The position numbers and the translations under genes were made by a program. The notes under the pieces were generated by a model. That model saw only the letters and a program-made list of their open reading frames with translations. It ran no database searches and was not told where the DNA came from. 35,777 nucleotides of DNA from Thiothrix caldifontis (GTDB lineage: Bacteria; Pseudomonadota; Gammaproteobacteria; Thiotrichales; Thiotrichaceae), in contig NZ_FNQP01000031.1 of the NCBI RefSeq assembly GCF_900107695.1, positions 1 through 35,777 on the forward strand, in the 5' to 3' direction. Shown piece by piece: positions 16,336 through 24,388 of the stretch. The number at the start of each line of letters is the position of its first letter. The stretch's first letter is position 1.

Positions 16336-17937
16336 TTATACGTGGTCATTCAGTTTGTCGGCAAACACAGCACCAGCATGACCGCCATCCGCGTGTTCCC
16401 CGTGATAACGCCCAGTATGCAGGCTGGCTGGGCCAATCCTGGCGAACTTGACCATCAGGTACATTTCCGCTACCAATAAGAGGGTGTAGAAGAGTACAAA
16501 CCCGGTGATGGATCCGATCAAATCCCATTCTGTCAGGGTCGATGTTCCCAAGAACGTCGGTAACACCTCACCAATCGCCCACGGCTGACGGCCTATTTCT
16601 GCTACAAACCAGCCAGTTTCAATGGCTATCCAAGGCAGCGGGATGGAGTAAAACGCCAGCCGCAGCAGCCACGGCTTGTGCCATGCAGTCTTTTGGGCGC
16701 TGTAGTAGAATGCCAACCCAAACACCATCAGCATGAAGAAGCCACTCGCCACCATGATGCGGAATGTCCAGAACAGCGGCGCGACCCAAGGTACGGTACC
16801 TTTCGCAGCGAGTTTGATTTGCTCTTCAGTAGCGTCGCTCACATTGGGGGTGTAGCGTTTCAACAATAGCCCGTAACCCAAGTCGGCTTTCAGGGTGTCG
16901 AACTGGGCTTTTTCAGCTTCCGTAGCGGTTTTTTGGCGCAACTTGAGGAGTATGCCGTAAGCCTGCATACCGTTGCGGATGCGTTGGGTATTGGCTTCCA
17001 CCAGGTCATTGATGCCCTTGACTTCCTCCGTAAGCGAGCGGGTAGCAATCAAGCCCAATGCCCACGGAATTTTTACCTCAAGACCGTTGGTGCCTGTTTC
17101 CTGATCTGGGAAGGCGATCAGATTAAAACCGGCTGGAGCTGGGTGGGTTTCCCATTCTGCCTCAATCGCTGCCAGCTTCATTTTCTGCACATCCCCAGCC
17201 TCATAGCCGCTTTCATCCCCCAGCACGATGGTTGACAGGATGGCAGCGAAGCCAAAGGCAGCGGCGATGGCAAACGAACGCTGGGCAAATGCCAGGTCAC
17301 GCTTTTTCAGGATATACCAGGCACTGATGCCCATCACGAACATTGCCCCGCAGACATAGCCAGCCGACACGGTATGCACGAACTTGACCTGTGCCACCGG
17401 GTTGAACAGCACGGCGGCGAAATCGACCATTTCCATGCGCATGGTTTCGTAGCTGAATTCGGAGCCGACCGGGTTTTGCATCCAGCCATTCGCAATCAGT
17501 ATCCACAGCGCCGACAGGTTGGTGCCAATCGCCATCAGCCACGTCACCAGCAGGTGTGCCTGCTTGCTCAGGCGCTCCCAGCCAAAAAAGAACAGCCCGA
17601 CAAAAGTGGATTCGAGGAAAAAGGCCATCAAACCTTCAATCGCCAGCGGTGCGCCGAACACGTCGCCGACGTAGTGCGAGTAATACGCCCAATTGGTGCC
17701 GAACTGGAATTCCATCGTCAAGCCAGTGGTGACACCGAGGGCAAAGTTGATGCCGAACAGCTTGCCCCAGAATCTCACCATGTCTTGGTAGACTTGCTTG
17801 CCCGTCATGACGTAGACGGACTCCATAATGGCGAGGATAAAGGTCATGCCCAGCGTGAGCGGGACAAACAGGAAATGGTAAAGTGCCGTAATGGCAAACT
17901 GCCAGCGCGACAAGTCCACAACAGTTTCGGTTATCAC
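16336..17937 (-). CDS. cydA: Cytochrome bd quinol oxidase subunit I
   Basis: The 533-residue subunit carries haems b558, b595 and d and the quinol site. [15 protein letters not shown]-type sequence (H21 equals E. coli H19), [16 protein letters not shown] with the acidic pair, the long Q-loop and GRQPW (449-453) are all present, so this is a true quinol oxidase. I chose GTG at 17935-17937 as start: it follows AGGAGG by nine bases and aligns with the E. coli N-terminus. The open frame continues to 18021, but that would translate the promoter. An extended -10 and a perfect inverted repeat lie 25-50 bases upstream. Confidence 0.95.
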   Translation of the reverse strand: MITETVVDLSRWQFAITALYHFLFVPLTLGMTFILAIMESVYVMTGKQVYQDMVRFWGKLFGINFALGVTTGLTMEFQFGTNWAYYSHYVGDVFGAPLAIEGLMAFFLESTFVGLFFFGWERLSKQAHLLVTWLMAIGTNLSALWILIANGWMQNPVGSEFSYETMRMEMVDFAAVLFNPVAQVKFVHTVSAGYVCGAMFVMGISAWYILKKRDLAFAQRSFAIAAAFGFAAILSTIVLGDESGYEAGDVQKMKLAAIEAEWETHPAPAGFNLIAFPDQETGTNGLEVKIPWALGLIATRSLTEEVKGINDLVEANTQRIRNGMQAYGILLKLRQKTATEAEKAQFDTLKADLGYGLLLKRYTPNVSDATEEQIKLAAKGTVPWVAPLFWTFRIMVASGFFMLMVFGLAFYYSAQKTAWHKPWLLRLAFYSIPLPWIAIETGWFVAEIGRQPWAIGEVLPTFLGTSTLTEWDLIGSITGFVLFYTLLLVAEMYLMVKFARIGPASLHTGRYHGEHADGGHAGAVFADKLNDHV

Positions 17938-17961
17938 AACAGTTGCCCTCCTTTGATATAA

Positions 17962-17987
17962 ATGCAACATTGTTGCAATGTATAACA
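17962..17987 (-). promoter_or_regulatory. cydA promoter with abutting inverted repeat
   Basis: Read on the minus strand, an extended -10, TGTTATACA (17987-17979), is followed without a gap by TTGCAAC-AAT-GTTGCAT (17978-17962). The core TGCAACAATGTTGCA is a perfect 7-1-7 palindrome. The same arrangement occurs before the His-rich outer-membrane gene (19764-19789). A factor bound here would cover the transcription start, so repression is likely. Confidence 0.65.
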
Positions 17988-18041
17988 CGGAAAAGCCGAC
18001 TAAATCATTGCGGTTTTTCAAAAGAGAACCCCATGCATACT

Positions 18042-18071
18042 GTTGGCATCCTTTTGAGCGGGGATGCCAAC
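18042..18071 (-). terminator. Strong hairpin after the membrane protein gene
   Basis: GTTGGCATCC (18042-18051) pairs perfectly with GGATGCCAAC (18062-18071) around ten bases. It begins 13 bases past the stop of the 18084-19262 gene. There is no T-run directly after it, so termination is inferred from position and stem strength. Confidence 0.5.
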
Positions 18072-18083
18072 GTCTGCGAGGGT

Positions 18084-19262
18084 TCAGGTTAATAATTTGT
18101 TGTTAAGGTGGAACATGGCCCACAACGTTTGGATTTGCAGCACTACCAGTGGTACAAGCAGGAAAAAGTATGCCAGTGAGTTTTTTTCCAGCAAGCCCGT
18201 ACCGACCAATCCGACGTGGATAAAGAAAAAGCCCATCACATAACCCGCGACACCGGGGCAAATCAGCGCGAATGAACCGGCACTTTTTTCCTTGCCATAA
18301 ACATAAGCATCAAAATAACCGAGTTTTCTCATCACTGCATAGCCGAGTACCGCGAACAGGATTTGTACGCTGGCCAGCACGGTGAGCAGCCCAAGGCTTT
18401 CAATCGGTTCAACATGCAGGCCAAAGTTATGGTGCATTGCCATCGACAAACGGTATAGCGCAATACCCGTCACGGAAATGATCGGGATAATGATCCACAA
18501 TGACACCGATGCTTCACGGTCAATACCGTGTTCCAGCATGGAGCGGAAACCCAGCACCAGCTTGGTGGCAGCGAGTATTCCGGCGGCGCTGATAAACATC
18601 AAGGACAGCACAAAGCCAATGCCAGAGGTCAGCGGGACTTTGCTCATGGCAGCGGCGGCGGAAAAACCGACCCCGACCATGCCAAACGCAAAGATGGCCA
18701 ACATCTGGCTCAGGTTATTGTTACGGCTGCAATCAAAGTGCCCCGTGACCAAAACACGGCTCATAAAGTCGATGAAAATGCGCACGGCATACCAACCCGT
18801 GATGGCAAAAGCGAGCATAGCCAGCGGGAACAGGTATTCCACCATTGCCCACAATCCCGGCACGAACAAGCCACCCAGAATAAACCCAACGTTAATCGTC
18901 ATGGCAAACGTCAGCGGAATTGCCATCAATTGCACTTCTGCATTGGTTTGAATCACGGTTTGGTAAGTTGCCGTTTGGCGGAAATGGCGGTATTCACGCA
19001 CATTCCACACCAGCAAACGCAGGTGCAACAAGGAAAACAGGATAATTCCCAACAAAGCAATCACCGTCAGGGTTTGCAGCATCAGGTTGTCGCCCTGTAA
19101 AACGGCTTGCAGCGATTCCCAAGTGGGAATAGGAGTCGCTTTGTGCGGGGTCATAAACATCAGGTACATAAAAAAGGTGACAACTGCACCACCTGCCCCC
19201 AATGCGGATAAAAAATACAAGGGGGAATAGGTATCCCCTAATTTGTGACGTAAGTTGAACAT
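18084..19262 (-). CDS. Polytopic membrane protein of uncertain family
   Basis: The 392-residue protein has about ten hydrophobic segments. It begins [20 protein letters not shown] followed by [20 protein letters not shown]. Possible polar membrane features are [27 protein letters not shown] and [10 protein letters not shown]. The sequence recalls a group annotated as TsoY-family (seleno)proteins, but I recall this only from memory and would not name it on that basis. The start at 19262 has GGAG nine bases upstream; an ATG 15 bases earlier has no SD. It is divergent from the DUF3817 gene and lies between cydABX and the metal/haem cluster, so a respiratory or redox role is possible. Confidence 0.75.
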   Translation of the reverse strand: MFNLRHKLGDTYSPLYFLSALGAGGAVVTFFMYLMFMTPHKATPIPTWESLQAVLQGDNLMLQTLTVIALLGIILFSLLHLRLLVWNVREYRHFRQTATYQTVIQTNAEVQLMAIPLTFAMTINVGFILGGLFVPGLWAMVEYLFPLAMLAFAITGWYAVRIFIDFMSRVLVTGHFDCSRNNNLSQMLAIFAFGMVGVGFSAAAAMSKVPLTSGIGFVLSLMFISAAGILAATKLVLGFRSMLEHGIDREASVSLWIIIPIISVTGIALYRLSMAMHHNFGLHVEPIESLGLLTVLASVQILFAVLGYAVMRKLGYFDAYVYGKEKSAGSFALICPGVAGYVMGFFFIHVGLVGTGLLEKNSLAYFFLLVPLVVLQIQTLWAMFHLNNKLLT

Positions 19263-19447
19263 AGCGATGTTCTCCATCTAAAAGTTAATATATAACTATA
19301 TTATTAATTTCTAATTTAGATTGTTTTGTAAAATCGCAAAGTCCACGGTATTTTTAGGTTAAATTTTAAGCTTTTTTATAAATATCAAAGTAAAACACTC
19401 GGAAAACCGACATCCTTGCTGCTTCATTAAGGCTAACGAGAATTCTC
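19263..19447. promoter_or_regulatory. Divergent AT-rich control region
   Basis: This spacer separates the leftward membrane protein from the rightward DUF3817 gene. It is AT-rich (about 19285-19390) and ends with the shared element at 19385-19406. Within that, TCGG-AAAA-CCGA (19399-19410) is a perfect inverted repeat. I see no gene here. Confidence 0.55.
19385..19406 (+). promoter_or_regulatory. Shared upstream element, copy 2
   Basis: TCAAAG-N6-ACTCGGAAAA here matches 7753-7774 in both blocks and in spacer length. It ends 41 bases before the DUF3817 start, compared with 74 bases before the bd-like gene for copy 1. Confidence 0.5.
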
Positions 19448-19723
19448 ATGCTGAGTAAAATTGCCATCATCGAAGGCAGCACCTTATTATTGCTGCTGTT
19501 TTTGGCTGTTCCCGCCAAGCGTTTGTTTGGTTACCCCGAAGCTGTGACCTTGATGGGGTCGATCCATGGTGCGGCATTTATTGTCTATGTTGTCACCTTA
19601 ATGGCTTTTTTTGCAGGCAAACACCTGAACCTGCAACAATTAGGGGTGGGCTTGTTTGCCGCTTTCATCCCCTTTGGCAGTTTTGTGTTTGAACACAAAG
19701 TATTGAAACCGCGCCAACTCTGA
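19448..19723 (+). CDS. DUF3817-family small membrane protein
   Basis: The 91-residue product has three hydrophobic segments. It shows the DUF3817 pattern: an early KIAIIEGSTLLLLLFLAVPA, RLFGYPEAVTLMGSIHGAAF with a buried His, and the closing IPFGSFVFEHKVL. The family is widespread and uncharacterised. The gene is preceded by the element at 19385-19406 and followed by the operator-controlled outer-membrane gene in the same direction. Confidence 0.85.
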   Translation: MLSKIAIIEGSTLLLLLFLAVPAKRLFGYPEAVTLMGSIHGAAFIVYVVTLMAFFAGKHLNLQQLGVGLFAAFIPFGSFVFEHKVLKPRQL

Positions 19724-19763
19724 TATGGATTGCGGAATTTCAATCGGCAGTTTGGTTTTCTTG

Positions 19764-19789
19764 TGCTATAAGTTGCAACCTTGTTGCAA
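19764..19789 (+). promoter_or_regulatory. Promoter and operator of the His-rich outer-membrane gene
   Basis: An extended -10, TGCTATAAG (19764-19772), abuts the perfect inverted repeat TTGCAAC-CTT-GTTGCAA (19773-19789). The ATG follows 15 bases later. The same -10 plus repeat arrangement precedes cydA. No good -35 is visible, which fits an extended -10 promoter. Confidence 0.68.
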
Positions 19790-19804
19790 ATTGAGAATGG
19801 GAAA

Positions 19805-21130
19805 ATGAAGGGAAATATCGCACTCGGTGTGTTGTTGGTGTCTGGTCATGTGCTGGCGGTGGAAGTTGAACCGCTGTTGTATGTCGATTCCGTGATTTAC
19901 GGCGATTCGGAAGGCGGTGATGCCGGAAGTTATGCCGGAGAAGCACTGGGTGTTTACAATGTTCACAGTGACGGCGCGGGTGGGCATGAAGGCCATTCAC
20001 ATGGCGGCCTGGAGCAGGGCGCACACATTCGCAGTATTGAAGCAGGGCTGGATTGGCAAGCCAGCGACAAGCTCGACGGGCGTATCAAGGGTGTGATTTT
20101 GCCGGAAGATGGCGAGGCAGAACTGGAAGAAGCGTGGGCGCGTTACCGCTTGCCTGCCAATACCAGCGTCAAAGCGGGCAAGCTGTTGAGCGCATTCGGT
20201 GCGAACAATATTCACCCGCACGAGTCCGAATTCGTGCAGCAAAACTTGCCGGTGCAAATGCTGCTGGACGGCGGTTTGATTGAGAAAGGCGTGCAACTGG
20301 AATGGCAGCCGGAAATCGCCGGAACGCACCTGAAAACCGGTGTGGAACTGTTGGATGGTGGCAATCGTGGCATTGCCGCGCAAGAGGAAAGTGTCACGGG
20401 GTATCAAACCAGCAAGGGTAAAACCGCCAATATTAGCTACCCCGAACACCCCGATTTCCCGCAAGTCAGCCATGTTTACCTCAAAGCTGAAAAAGAATTG
20501 AGCGAAAAACACGCCATCAGCGGCGGCGTGTCTTACCTCAAATCGCGCCAGCATCAGGAATTGCACCAATACCACCCCGGCATCAACGAAGCCGACCACG
20601 GTTTAAATGGTGAAGCGTCGATGTGGAGTGCTAATGCAGCGTATGCGCACGATACAGGAAAAAGTGGAGATGTAGGCAATTTCAAAGTGGCAGCGGAATA
20701 CCTTTACCAGAACAAGGATTTGACACTGAATTTCCACGAAGATAAACCTAACTTGGTCGGGCAACCACGCGATTTGCACGTTGATGGTTATTCGGTGCAA
20801 GGTAGCTACCAAATAGCCCCAAAATGGCAGGTTGGTTTGCGTCATGAAAGAGTCGGTGGTACACATGAAGCGCGTCGCCCCAGTGCGCCGCCGTTTCCAA
20901 CCCAGACCAGCTATTTCAACGACATGAAGCGCAATACAGTTGCAGTCACTTGGCAGCCTGCCAAGCAGCATCAATTACGACTAGAAACTGCACATAACAA
21001 CTTCGATGTTGGCGAAGACACCAACGGCGACGGGCGCAGCGAAGCCGTCAATAAAACCTTTGACCAATTCATGCTGCAATACCAGTGGAGTCTGGATGGC
21101 GGGCATGACAACAAACACCATGACCACTAA
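19805..21130 (+). CDS. His-rich outer-membrane beta-barrel, probable metal-related porin
   Basis: The 441-residue protein has a signal peptide (MKGNIALGVLLVSGHVLA) and many alternating strands typical of a porin. There are two His-rich sites: GGHEGHSHGG (59-68) and the C-terminal HDNKHHDH (434-441). Stretches such as LDWQASDKLDGRIKGVI, AGKLLSAFGANNIHPHESEF and LRLETAHNNF are barrel-like. The histidines suggest binding of zinc or another transition metal at the cell surface. I place the start at ATG 19805; an in-frame TTG at 19781 lies inside the operator. A secreted thioredoxin-like gene follows after 21 bases. Confidence 0.72.
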   Translation: MKGNIALGVLLVSGHVLAVEVEPLLYVDSVIYGDSEGGDAGSYAGEALGVYNVHSDGAGGHEGHSHGGLEQGAHIRSIEAGLDWQASDKLDGRIKGVILPEDGEAELEEAWARYRLPANTSVKAGKLLSAFGANNIHPHESEFVQQNLPVQMLLDGGLIEKGVQLEWQPEIAGTHLKTGVELLDGGNRGIAAQEESVTGYQTSKGKTANISYPEHPDFPQVSHVYLKAEKELSEKHAISGGVSYLKSRQHQELHQYHPGINEADHGLNGEASMWSANAAYAHDTGKSGDVGNFKVAAEYLYQNKDLTLNFHEDKPNLVGQPRDLHVDGYSVQGSYQIAPKWQVGLRHERVGGTHEARRPSAPPFPTQTSYFNDMKRNTVAVTWQPAKQHQLRLETAHNNFDVGEDTNGDGRSEAVNKTFDQFMLQYQWSLDGGHDNKHHDH

Positions 21131-21151
21131 CCCCAAACCTGAGAGGTTTTT

Positions 21152-21619
21152 ATGTTGAAAAAACTGTTGTTCCTTACACTATTGTGCTTTGGCTTAAATG
21201 CAACGGCATTCGCGGCTGAACTGAAAGTCGGCGATGCCTTGCCTGCTATCAGCCTGAAAGATCAGCACGATAAAGCCATCACGGTGGCGGCGGATGTGCA
21301 AACCCTGCTGTTTGCGATTGAAAAACCGCCTTCCGAGCTGCTGAATACTTACTTGATGAAGCAGGATAAAGATTTCCTGACCACGAAAAAGGCGTATTTT
21401 CTGGCAGATATTAGCGGAATGCCGAGCATGATTACCAAAATGTTTGCGCTGCCCAATATGCGTGAACGCCCTTATTCGATCCTGCTGGCTTACGATGCGA
21501 AAGAGGCGGAATTCATGCCACGCCAAAAAGATCATGTCACGCTGGTGAAAGTGAAGGCGGGCAAAGTCGATAAAATTCTGTTCATCAAGGATGAAGCCAC
21601 GTTAGTGGATAATTTTTGA
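21152..21619 (+). CDS. Exported thioredoxin-fold protein lacking catalytic cysteines
   Basis: The 155-residue product has a signal peptide (MLKKLLFLTLLCFGLNATAFA). The mature domain starts AELKVGDALPAISLKDQHDK, as in AhpC/TlpA/YtfJ-type thioredoxin folds. At the position of the CXXC motif it has FAIEKPP, and the mature protein has no cysteine, so it cannot be a thiol oxidoreductase. It follows the His-rich barrel gene by 21 bases, suggesting a joint role, perhaps binding or scaffolding. Its stop overlaps the FNR box that precedes the next gene. Confidence 0.72.
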   Translation: MLKKLLFLTLLCFGLNATAFAAELKVGDALPAISLKDQHDKAITVAADVQTLLFAIEKPPSELLNTYLMKQDKDFLTTKKAYFLADISGMPSMITKMFALPNMRERPYSILLAYDAKEAEFMPRQKDHVTLVKVKAGKVDKILFIKDEATLVDNF

Positions 21620-21629
21620 TTTGTATCAA
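21616..21629 (+). promoter_or_regulatory. Perfect FNR box
   Basis: TTGAT-TTGT-ATCAA matches the FNR consensus at all ten conserved bases. It covers the stop codon of the preceding gene and lies about 73 bases before the haem lipoprotein ATG. A possible -10, TAGATAAT, lies at about 21670. Anaerobic or micro-oxic activation of the lipoprotein gene is likely, by one of the two FNR-like proteins in this window. Confidence 0.78.
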
Positions 21630-21701
21630 TGCGGTAGTGGTTGGTTTTAGGCAATTTCCGCCCCTGTTTTAGATAATGTTTAGCGTATTTGAGGTATCGA
21701 G

Positions 21702-22352
21702 ATGAATAAGTATGTAGTCATGGTAAGTTTGGCGGCTTTATTGACAGCCTGTGGAGAAAAAGTTGAGCAAGCGGCTGCGCCAGCAGAAGCACCAAAAGCC
21801 GCAGTACAAGCCCAACAAGCAGCTCCTACTGCTGAAGCAGCAGCACCTGCGGTTGATAAAGCAGCATTGGCAGAAGAAGCCAAAGCAGCCGTGCAAGCAC
21901 TCGGTGGCACACTCAAGGGCGAACTCGAAGCTGCTATGAAAGCGGGTGGCCCGGTTGACGCAATGGGTATTTGCCACACCAAAGCACCTGAAATTGCTAA
22001 AGCGGTTTCTGCTGAAAAAGGCATGGAAGTTAGCCGCGTCAGCCTGAAAAACCGTAACCCAGTGATGGGGCAGGCAAATGAATGGCAAACCGCCGTATTG
22101 AACGACTTTGAAACCAAAAAAGCAGCGGGTGAAGACCCGGCAACGCTTGCTTACGCGGAAGTGGTGGATAACGAATTCCGTTTCATGAAAGCGATTCCAA
22201 CCGCCGCCGTGTGTTTAAAATGCCATGGTACTGAACTTAGCCCAGCGGTCAGTGCCAAGCTGACTGAATTGTACCCTAACGATAAAGCGACCGGTTACCA
22301 AGAAGGCGACTTGCGTGGGGCATTCGTTGTTGTGAAAAATCTCACTCAGTAA
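21702..22352 (+). CDS. Haem c lipoprotein of the DUF3365 (Tll0287-like) type
   Basis: The 216-residue protein has a lipoprotein signal, with lipobox LTAC at C17, followed by an Ala/Pro/Gln-rich tether (about 22-55). The globular domain matches the DUF3365 pattern: GICHTKAPEIAKAV (C91, H92), RNPVMGQANEWQTAVL, and the single haem motif CLKCH (C171, C174, H175) in PTAAVCLKCHGTEL. It ends YQEGDLRGAFVVVKNL. Proteins of this type are membrane-tethered periplasmic haem sensors or redox proteins of largely unknown role. The perfect FNR box upstream suggests oxygen control. Confidence 0.85.
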   Translation: MNKYVVMVSLAALLTACGEKVEQAAAPAEAPKAAVQAQQAAPTAEAAAPAVDKAALAEEAKAAVQALGGTLKGELEAAMKAGGPVDAMGICHTKAPEIAKAVSAEKGMEVSRVSLKNRNPVMGQANEWQTAVLNDFETKKAAGEDPATLAYAEVVDNEFRFMKAIPTAAVCLKCHGTELSPAVSAKLTELYPNDKATGYQEGDLRGAFVVVKNLTQ

Positions 22353-22402
22353 CGCTGGCTTCTTGCCATACCCTCTCCATACACTTAGAGTATATTGGTA
22401 AG

Positions 22403-22423
22403 ATACCGTTGCTTAAGCGGTAT
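22403..22423. promoter_or_regulatory. Inverted repeat before the second FNR-like gene
   Basis: ATACCG (22403-22408) and CGGTAT (22418-22423) flank nine bases, and the perfect palindrome GCTTAAGC (22411-22418) overlaps the right arm. It lies 16 bases before the ATG and could be an autoregulatory site. It does not match the FNR consensus. Confidence 0.35.
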
Positions 22424-22438
22424 AATTAAGGAGAGGGT

Positions 22439-23143
22439 ATGTCAAACATCAAAGGCAGGGGACACTGCCAATCGTGCCAGATTCGGCATTTGAGTATTTT
22501 TGCTCAGTTGCCAATGAATCGGTTGATTGAAATACAGGCGTTTCAACCGTCTGTTGTCACCTATGCTGCCGATGAAACGATTTATCATCAGGGTGATAAC
22601 TCCCTGAATGCTTTTACGTTGCGTAAAGGCTTGGTAAAACTGATTAAAACACTACCCAATGGGCGTACTCAGATTGTGCGTGTTTTGCGTACCGGTGATT
22701 TATTTGGTTTCGACGGTTTTGCTGGGGAGGCTTATAATCACACAGCTATCCCTCTCAATGAGATCGAAGTTTGCCGCTTGCCCTTAATGGATTTAGCCGA
22801 ATTAAAAAAACAAAATCCTGAAATTGAAAACACCATGATGAAACGTTGGATTCAGCACCTACGTGAAGCTGAAGACATGATGTTGGAGTTAGGTGCGAAA
22901 AAAGCAGCCGAACGCTTGGCTTCCTTCTTGATTCGTTGGTGTGAAAACAGCAAGGGTGGTTGGGTGGCATTGTCACTGTCGCGTGCAGAAATCGGGGAGC
23001 TATTGGGATTGACGATTGAAACCGTCAGCCGCTTTCTGTCTGACTGGAAACGGCAGGGCTTTCTGAATGAACAACGCGGTAGCATCCAGCTAGAAAATGT
23101 CGAAGGCTTGCGTAAAGCGGCTTGTTCCAACGGGAGTTGCTAA
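22439..23143 (+). CDS. Crp/Fnr-family regulator, copy 2
   Basis: The 234-residue regulator parallels the protein at 13846 along its whole length: GHCQSCQIRHLSIF, IQAFQPSVVTY, EVCRLPLMDL and AEIGELLGLTIETVSRFLSDWKRQGF. It has C10 and C13 as C-x2-C, C112 in the beta-roll region, and S19 where FNR has its third N-terminal cysteine. The E-TV-SR recognition helix predicts FNR-type boxes, and a perfect one lies only 800 bases upstream. AAGGAG precedes the ATG. The bpt gene follows after three bases, so the two share a transcript. Confidence 0.9.
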   Translation: MSNIKGRGHCQSCQIRHLSIFAQLPMNRLIEIQAFQPSVVTYAADETIYHQGDNSLNAFTLRKGLVKLIKTLPNGRTQIVRVLRTGDLFGFDGFAGEAYNHTAIPLNEIEVCRLPLMDLAELKKQNPEIENTMMKRWIQHLREAEDMMLELGAKKAAERLASFLIRWCENSKGGWVALSLSRAEIGELLGLTIETVSRFLSDWKRQGFLNEQRGSIQLENVEGLRKAACSNGSC

Positions 23144-23146
23144 GGC

Positions 23147-23866
23147 ATGAATAGGATGTCAGCAGAAGCCAGTCTGAATCTGTATATCACTGCTGTACAC
23201 CCTTGCCCTTATCTACCGGAACGTCAGGCCATGAATCTGCTGGTTGACCCCTGCTATAAAATGACCACTGAATTGTACGGACGTTTATTGGATAGTGGTT
23301 TCCGGCGTAGTGGTGGTGATGTTTATCGGCCCCATTGTCGGCATTGCAGTGCCTGTGTTTCTACACGTATTCCGGTGAATGATTTCAAACCCAGCCGTTC
23401 TCAGCGTCGTAATCTGAAGCGTAACCAAGATTTACAGGTCGTGATGAATCGTGGCGGTTTTAAGCGAGAATACGAGGCATTATATCGGCGTTACATTGAG
23501 CAGCGTCATAGTGGCGGGGGTATGGATACGGACAGCAGTGATACCTTTGCGGGGTTTTTGTTGGCACGTTGGTGCAATACGCTGTTAGTCGAGTTTTGGG
23601 GGCAAGAGCGCTTATTAGCCGTCGCGGCGGTTGATGAGTTGAAAAATGGCTTGTCTTCCGTGTATACCTTTTTTGACCCGCAAGAAGGTGAAGTGCGAGG
23701 TTTAGGTACGTTCGCCGTGTTATGGCAAATTGAATGGGCACGTCAACGCGGTTTGCCGTTTGTATATCCCGGTTATTGGATCGCTGAATCACAAAAGATG
23801 CGTTATAAAATTCATTTTCAGCCGATAGAAGGACTGATCAATGGCGGTTGGTCTAGAGTTGTTTAA
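23147..23866 (+). CDS. bpt: Aspartate/glutamate leucyltransferase-type aminoacyl-tRNA protein transferase
   Basis: The 239-residue cytoplasmic enzyme attaches an amino acid, Leu in the bacterial Bpt type, from tRNA to N-terminal Asp or Glu. This marks proteins for ClpS/ClpAP degradation. Family features are HPCPYLPERQAMNLLVDP (18-35), GFRRSGGDVYRPHCRHCSAC (51-70) with clustered cysteines, SRSQRRNLKRN, and the GNAT-like second half YTFFDPQE...GLGTFAVLWQIEWA with FVYPGYWI. The length is normal. It directly follows the FNR-like gene, an unusual but compact pairing. Confidence 0.92.
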   Translation: MNRMSAEASLNLYITAVHPCPYLPERQAMNLLVDPCYKMTTELYGRLLDSGFRRSGGDVYRPHCRHCSACVSTRIPVNDFKPSRSQRRNLKRNQDLQVVMNRGGFKREYEALYRRYIEQRHSGGGMDTDSSDTFAGFLLARWCNTLLVEFWGQERLLAVAAVDELKNGLSSVYTFFDPQEGEVRGLGTFAVLWQIEWARQRGLPFVYPGYWIAESQKMRYKIHFQPIEGLINGGWSRVV

Positions 23867-23967
23867 TAATCAATCATACCGTTCATCGTTGATTCATTGA
23901 GCTGTGTATATCATACATGTTTTTTATGATAACTTGAATGCCATTGGTGGATGACGGAAATATAACG

Positions 23968-24327
23968 ATGATTAAGACATTTACCCTGAGAGCCATTGAC
24001 CATGACCAAGCAACGCCTGAAAGTGGTTTAATCGCATGGCATGTAATTGATGAAAATAACCGTAAAAGAATCGTAAAAGCAACGACTGAACTGAGTCGTC
24101 AAGGCTTTATTAAAACAGTTAAACCCCATCACGATCGTGAAATGCCATTGGTGGAATTGCTTTCTTATTATGTAGAAGGTGAAAGTTTCCGCATTGATTT
24201 TGGTATGTTCAATGAAACCTTTGGCTATACACCGCGTGAAGTGTTTGCTGCTACTCAAGAACAATCGGAAAGTGCCAGTAATCGTATGAAAAAAGGCATT
24301 CGCCAGCTCTTTCACGTCCCCTTCTAA
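23968..24327 (+). CDS. Small hypothetical protein
   Basis: The 119-residue cytoplasmic-looking product begins MIKTFTLRAIDHDQATPESG and contains ITWH-like LIAWHVIDENNRKRIVKAT, then a region ending MKKGIRQLFHVPF. An in-frame ATG at 23938 would add ten residues, and neither start has a good SD. Codon use and length support a real gene. I do not recognise the family. It sits alone between bpt and a convergent hairpin. Confidence 0.6.
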   Translation: MIKTFTLRAIDHDQATPESGLIAWHVIDENNRKRIVKATTELSRQGFIKTVKPHHDREMPLVELLSYYVEGESFRIDFGMFNETFGYTPREVFAATQEQSESASNRMKKGIRQLFHVPF

Positions 24328-24348
24328 TTTCTAATGCTTTCACTGCAA

Positions 24349-24378
24349 GGTAAGGGCGAAACATTTCTCGCCCTTACC
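24349..24378. terminator. Bidirectional-type hairpin between convergent genes
   Basis: GGTAAGGGCGA (24349-24359) pairs perfectly with TCGCCCTTACC (24368-24378) around eight bases. It lies between two converging genes, 22 bases from the first stop and 11 from the purH stop. There is no long T-run on either side, but the 11-pair stem makes it a likely shared terminator. Confidence 0.6.
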
Positions 24379-24388
24379 GCTAAGTCTA

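Noticed and set aside
17938-18021. Longer CydA start
   Set aside because: It would translate the -10, the inverted repeat and the SD. The GTG at 17937 aligns with the E. coli protein.
23909-23931. TATCATA-N9-TATGATA as terminator of bpt
   Set aside because: The stem is AT-only and the T-run lies in the loop rather than after the stem. Not reported as a feature.
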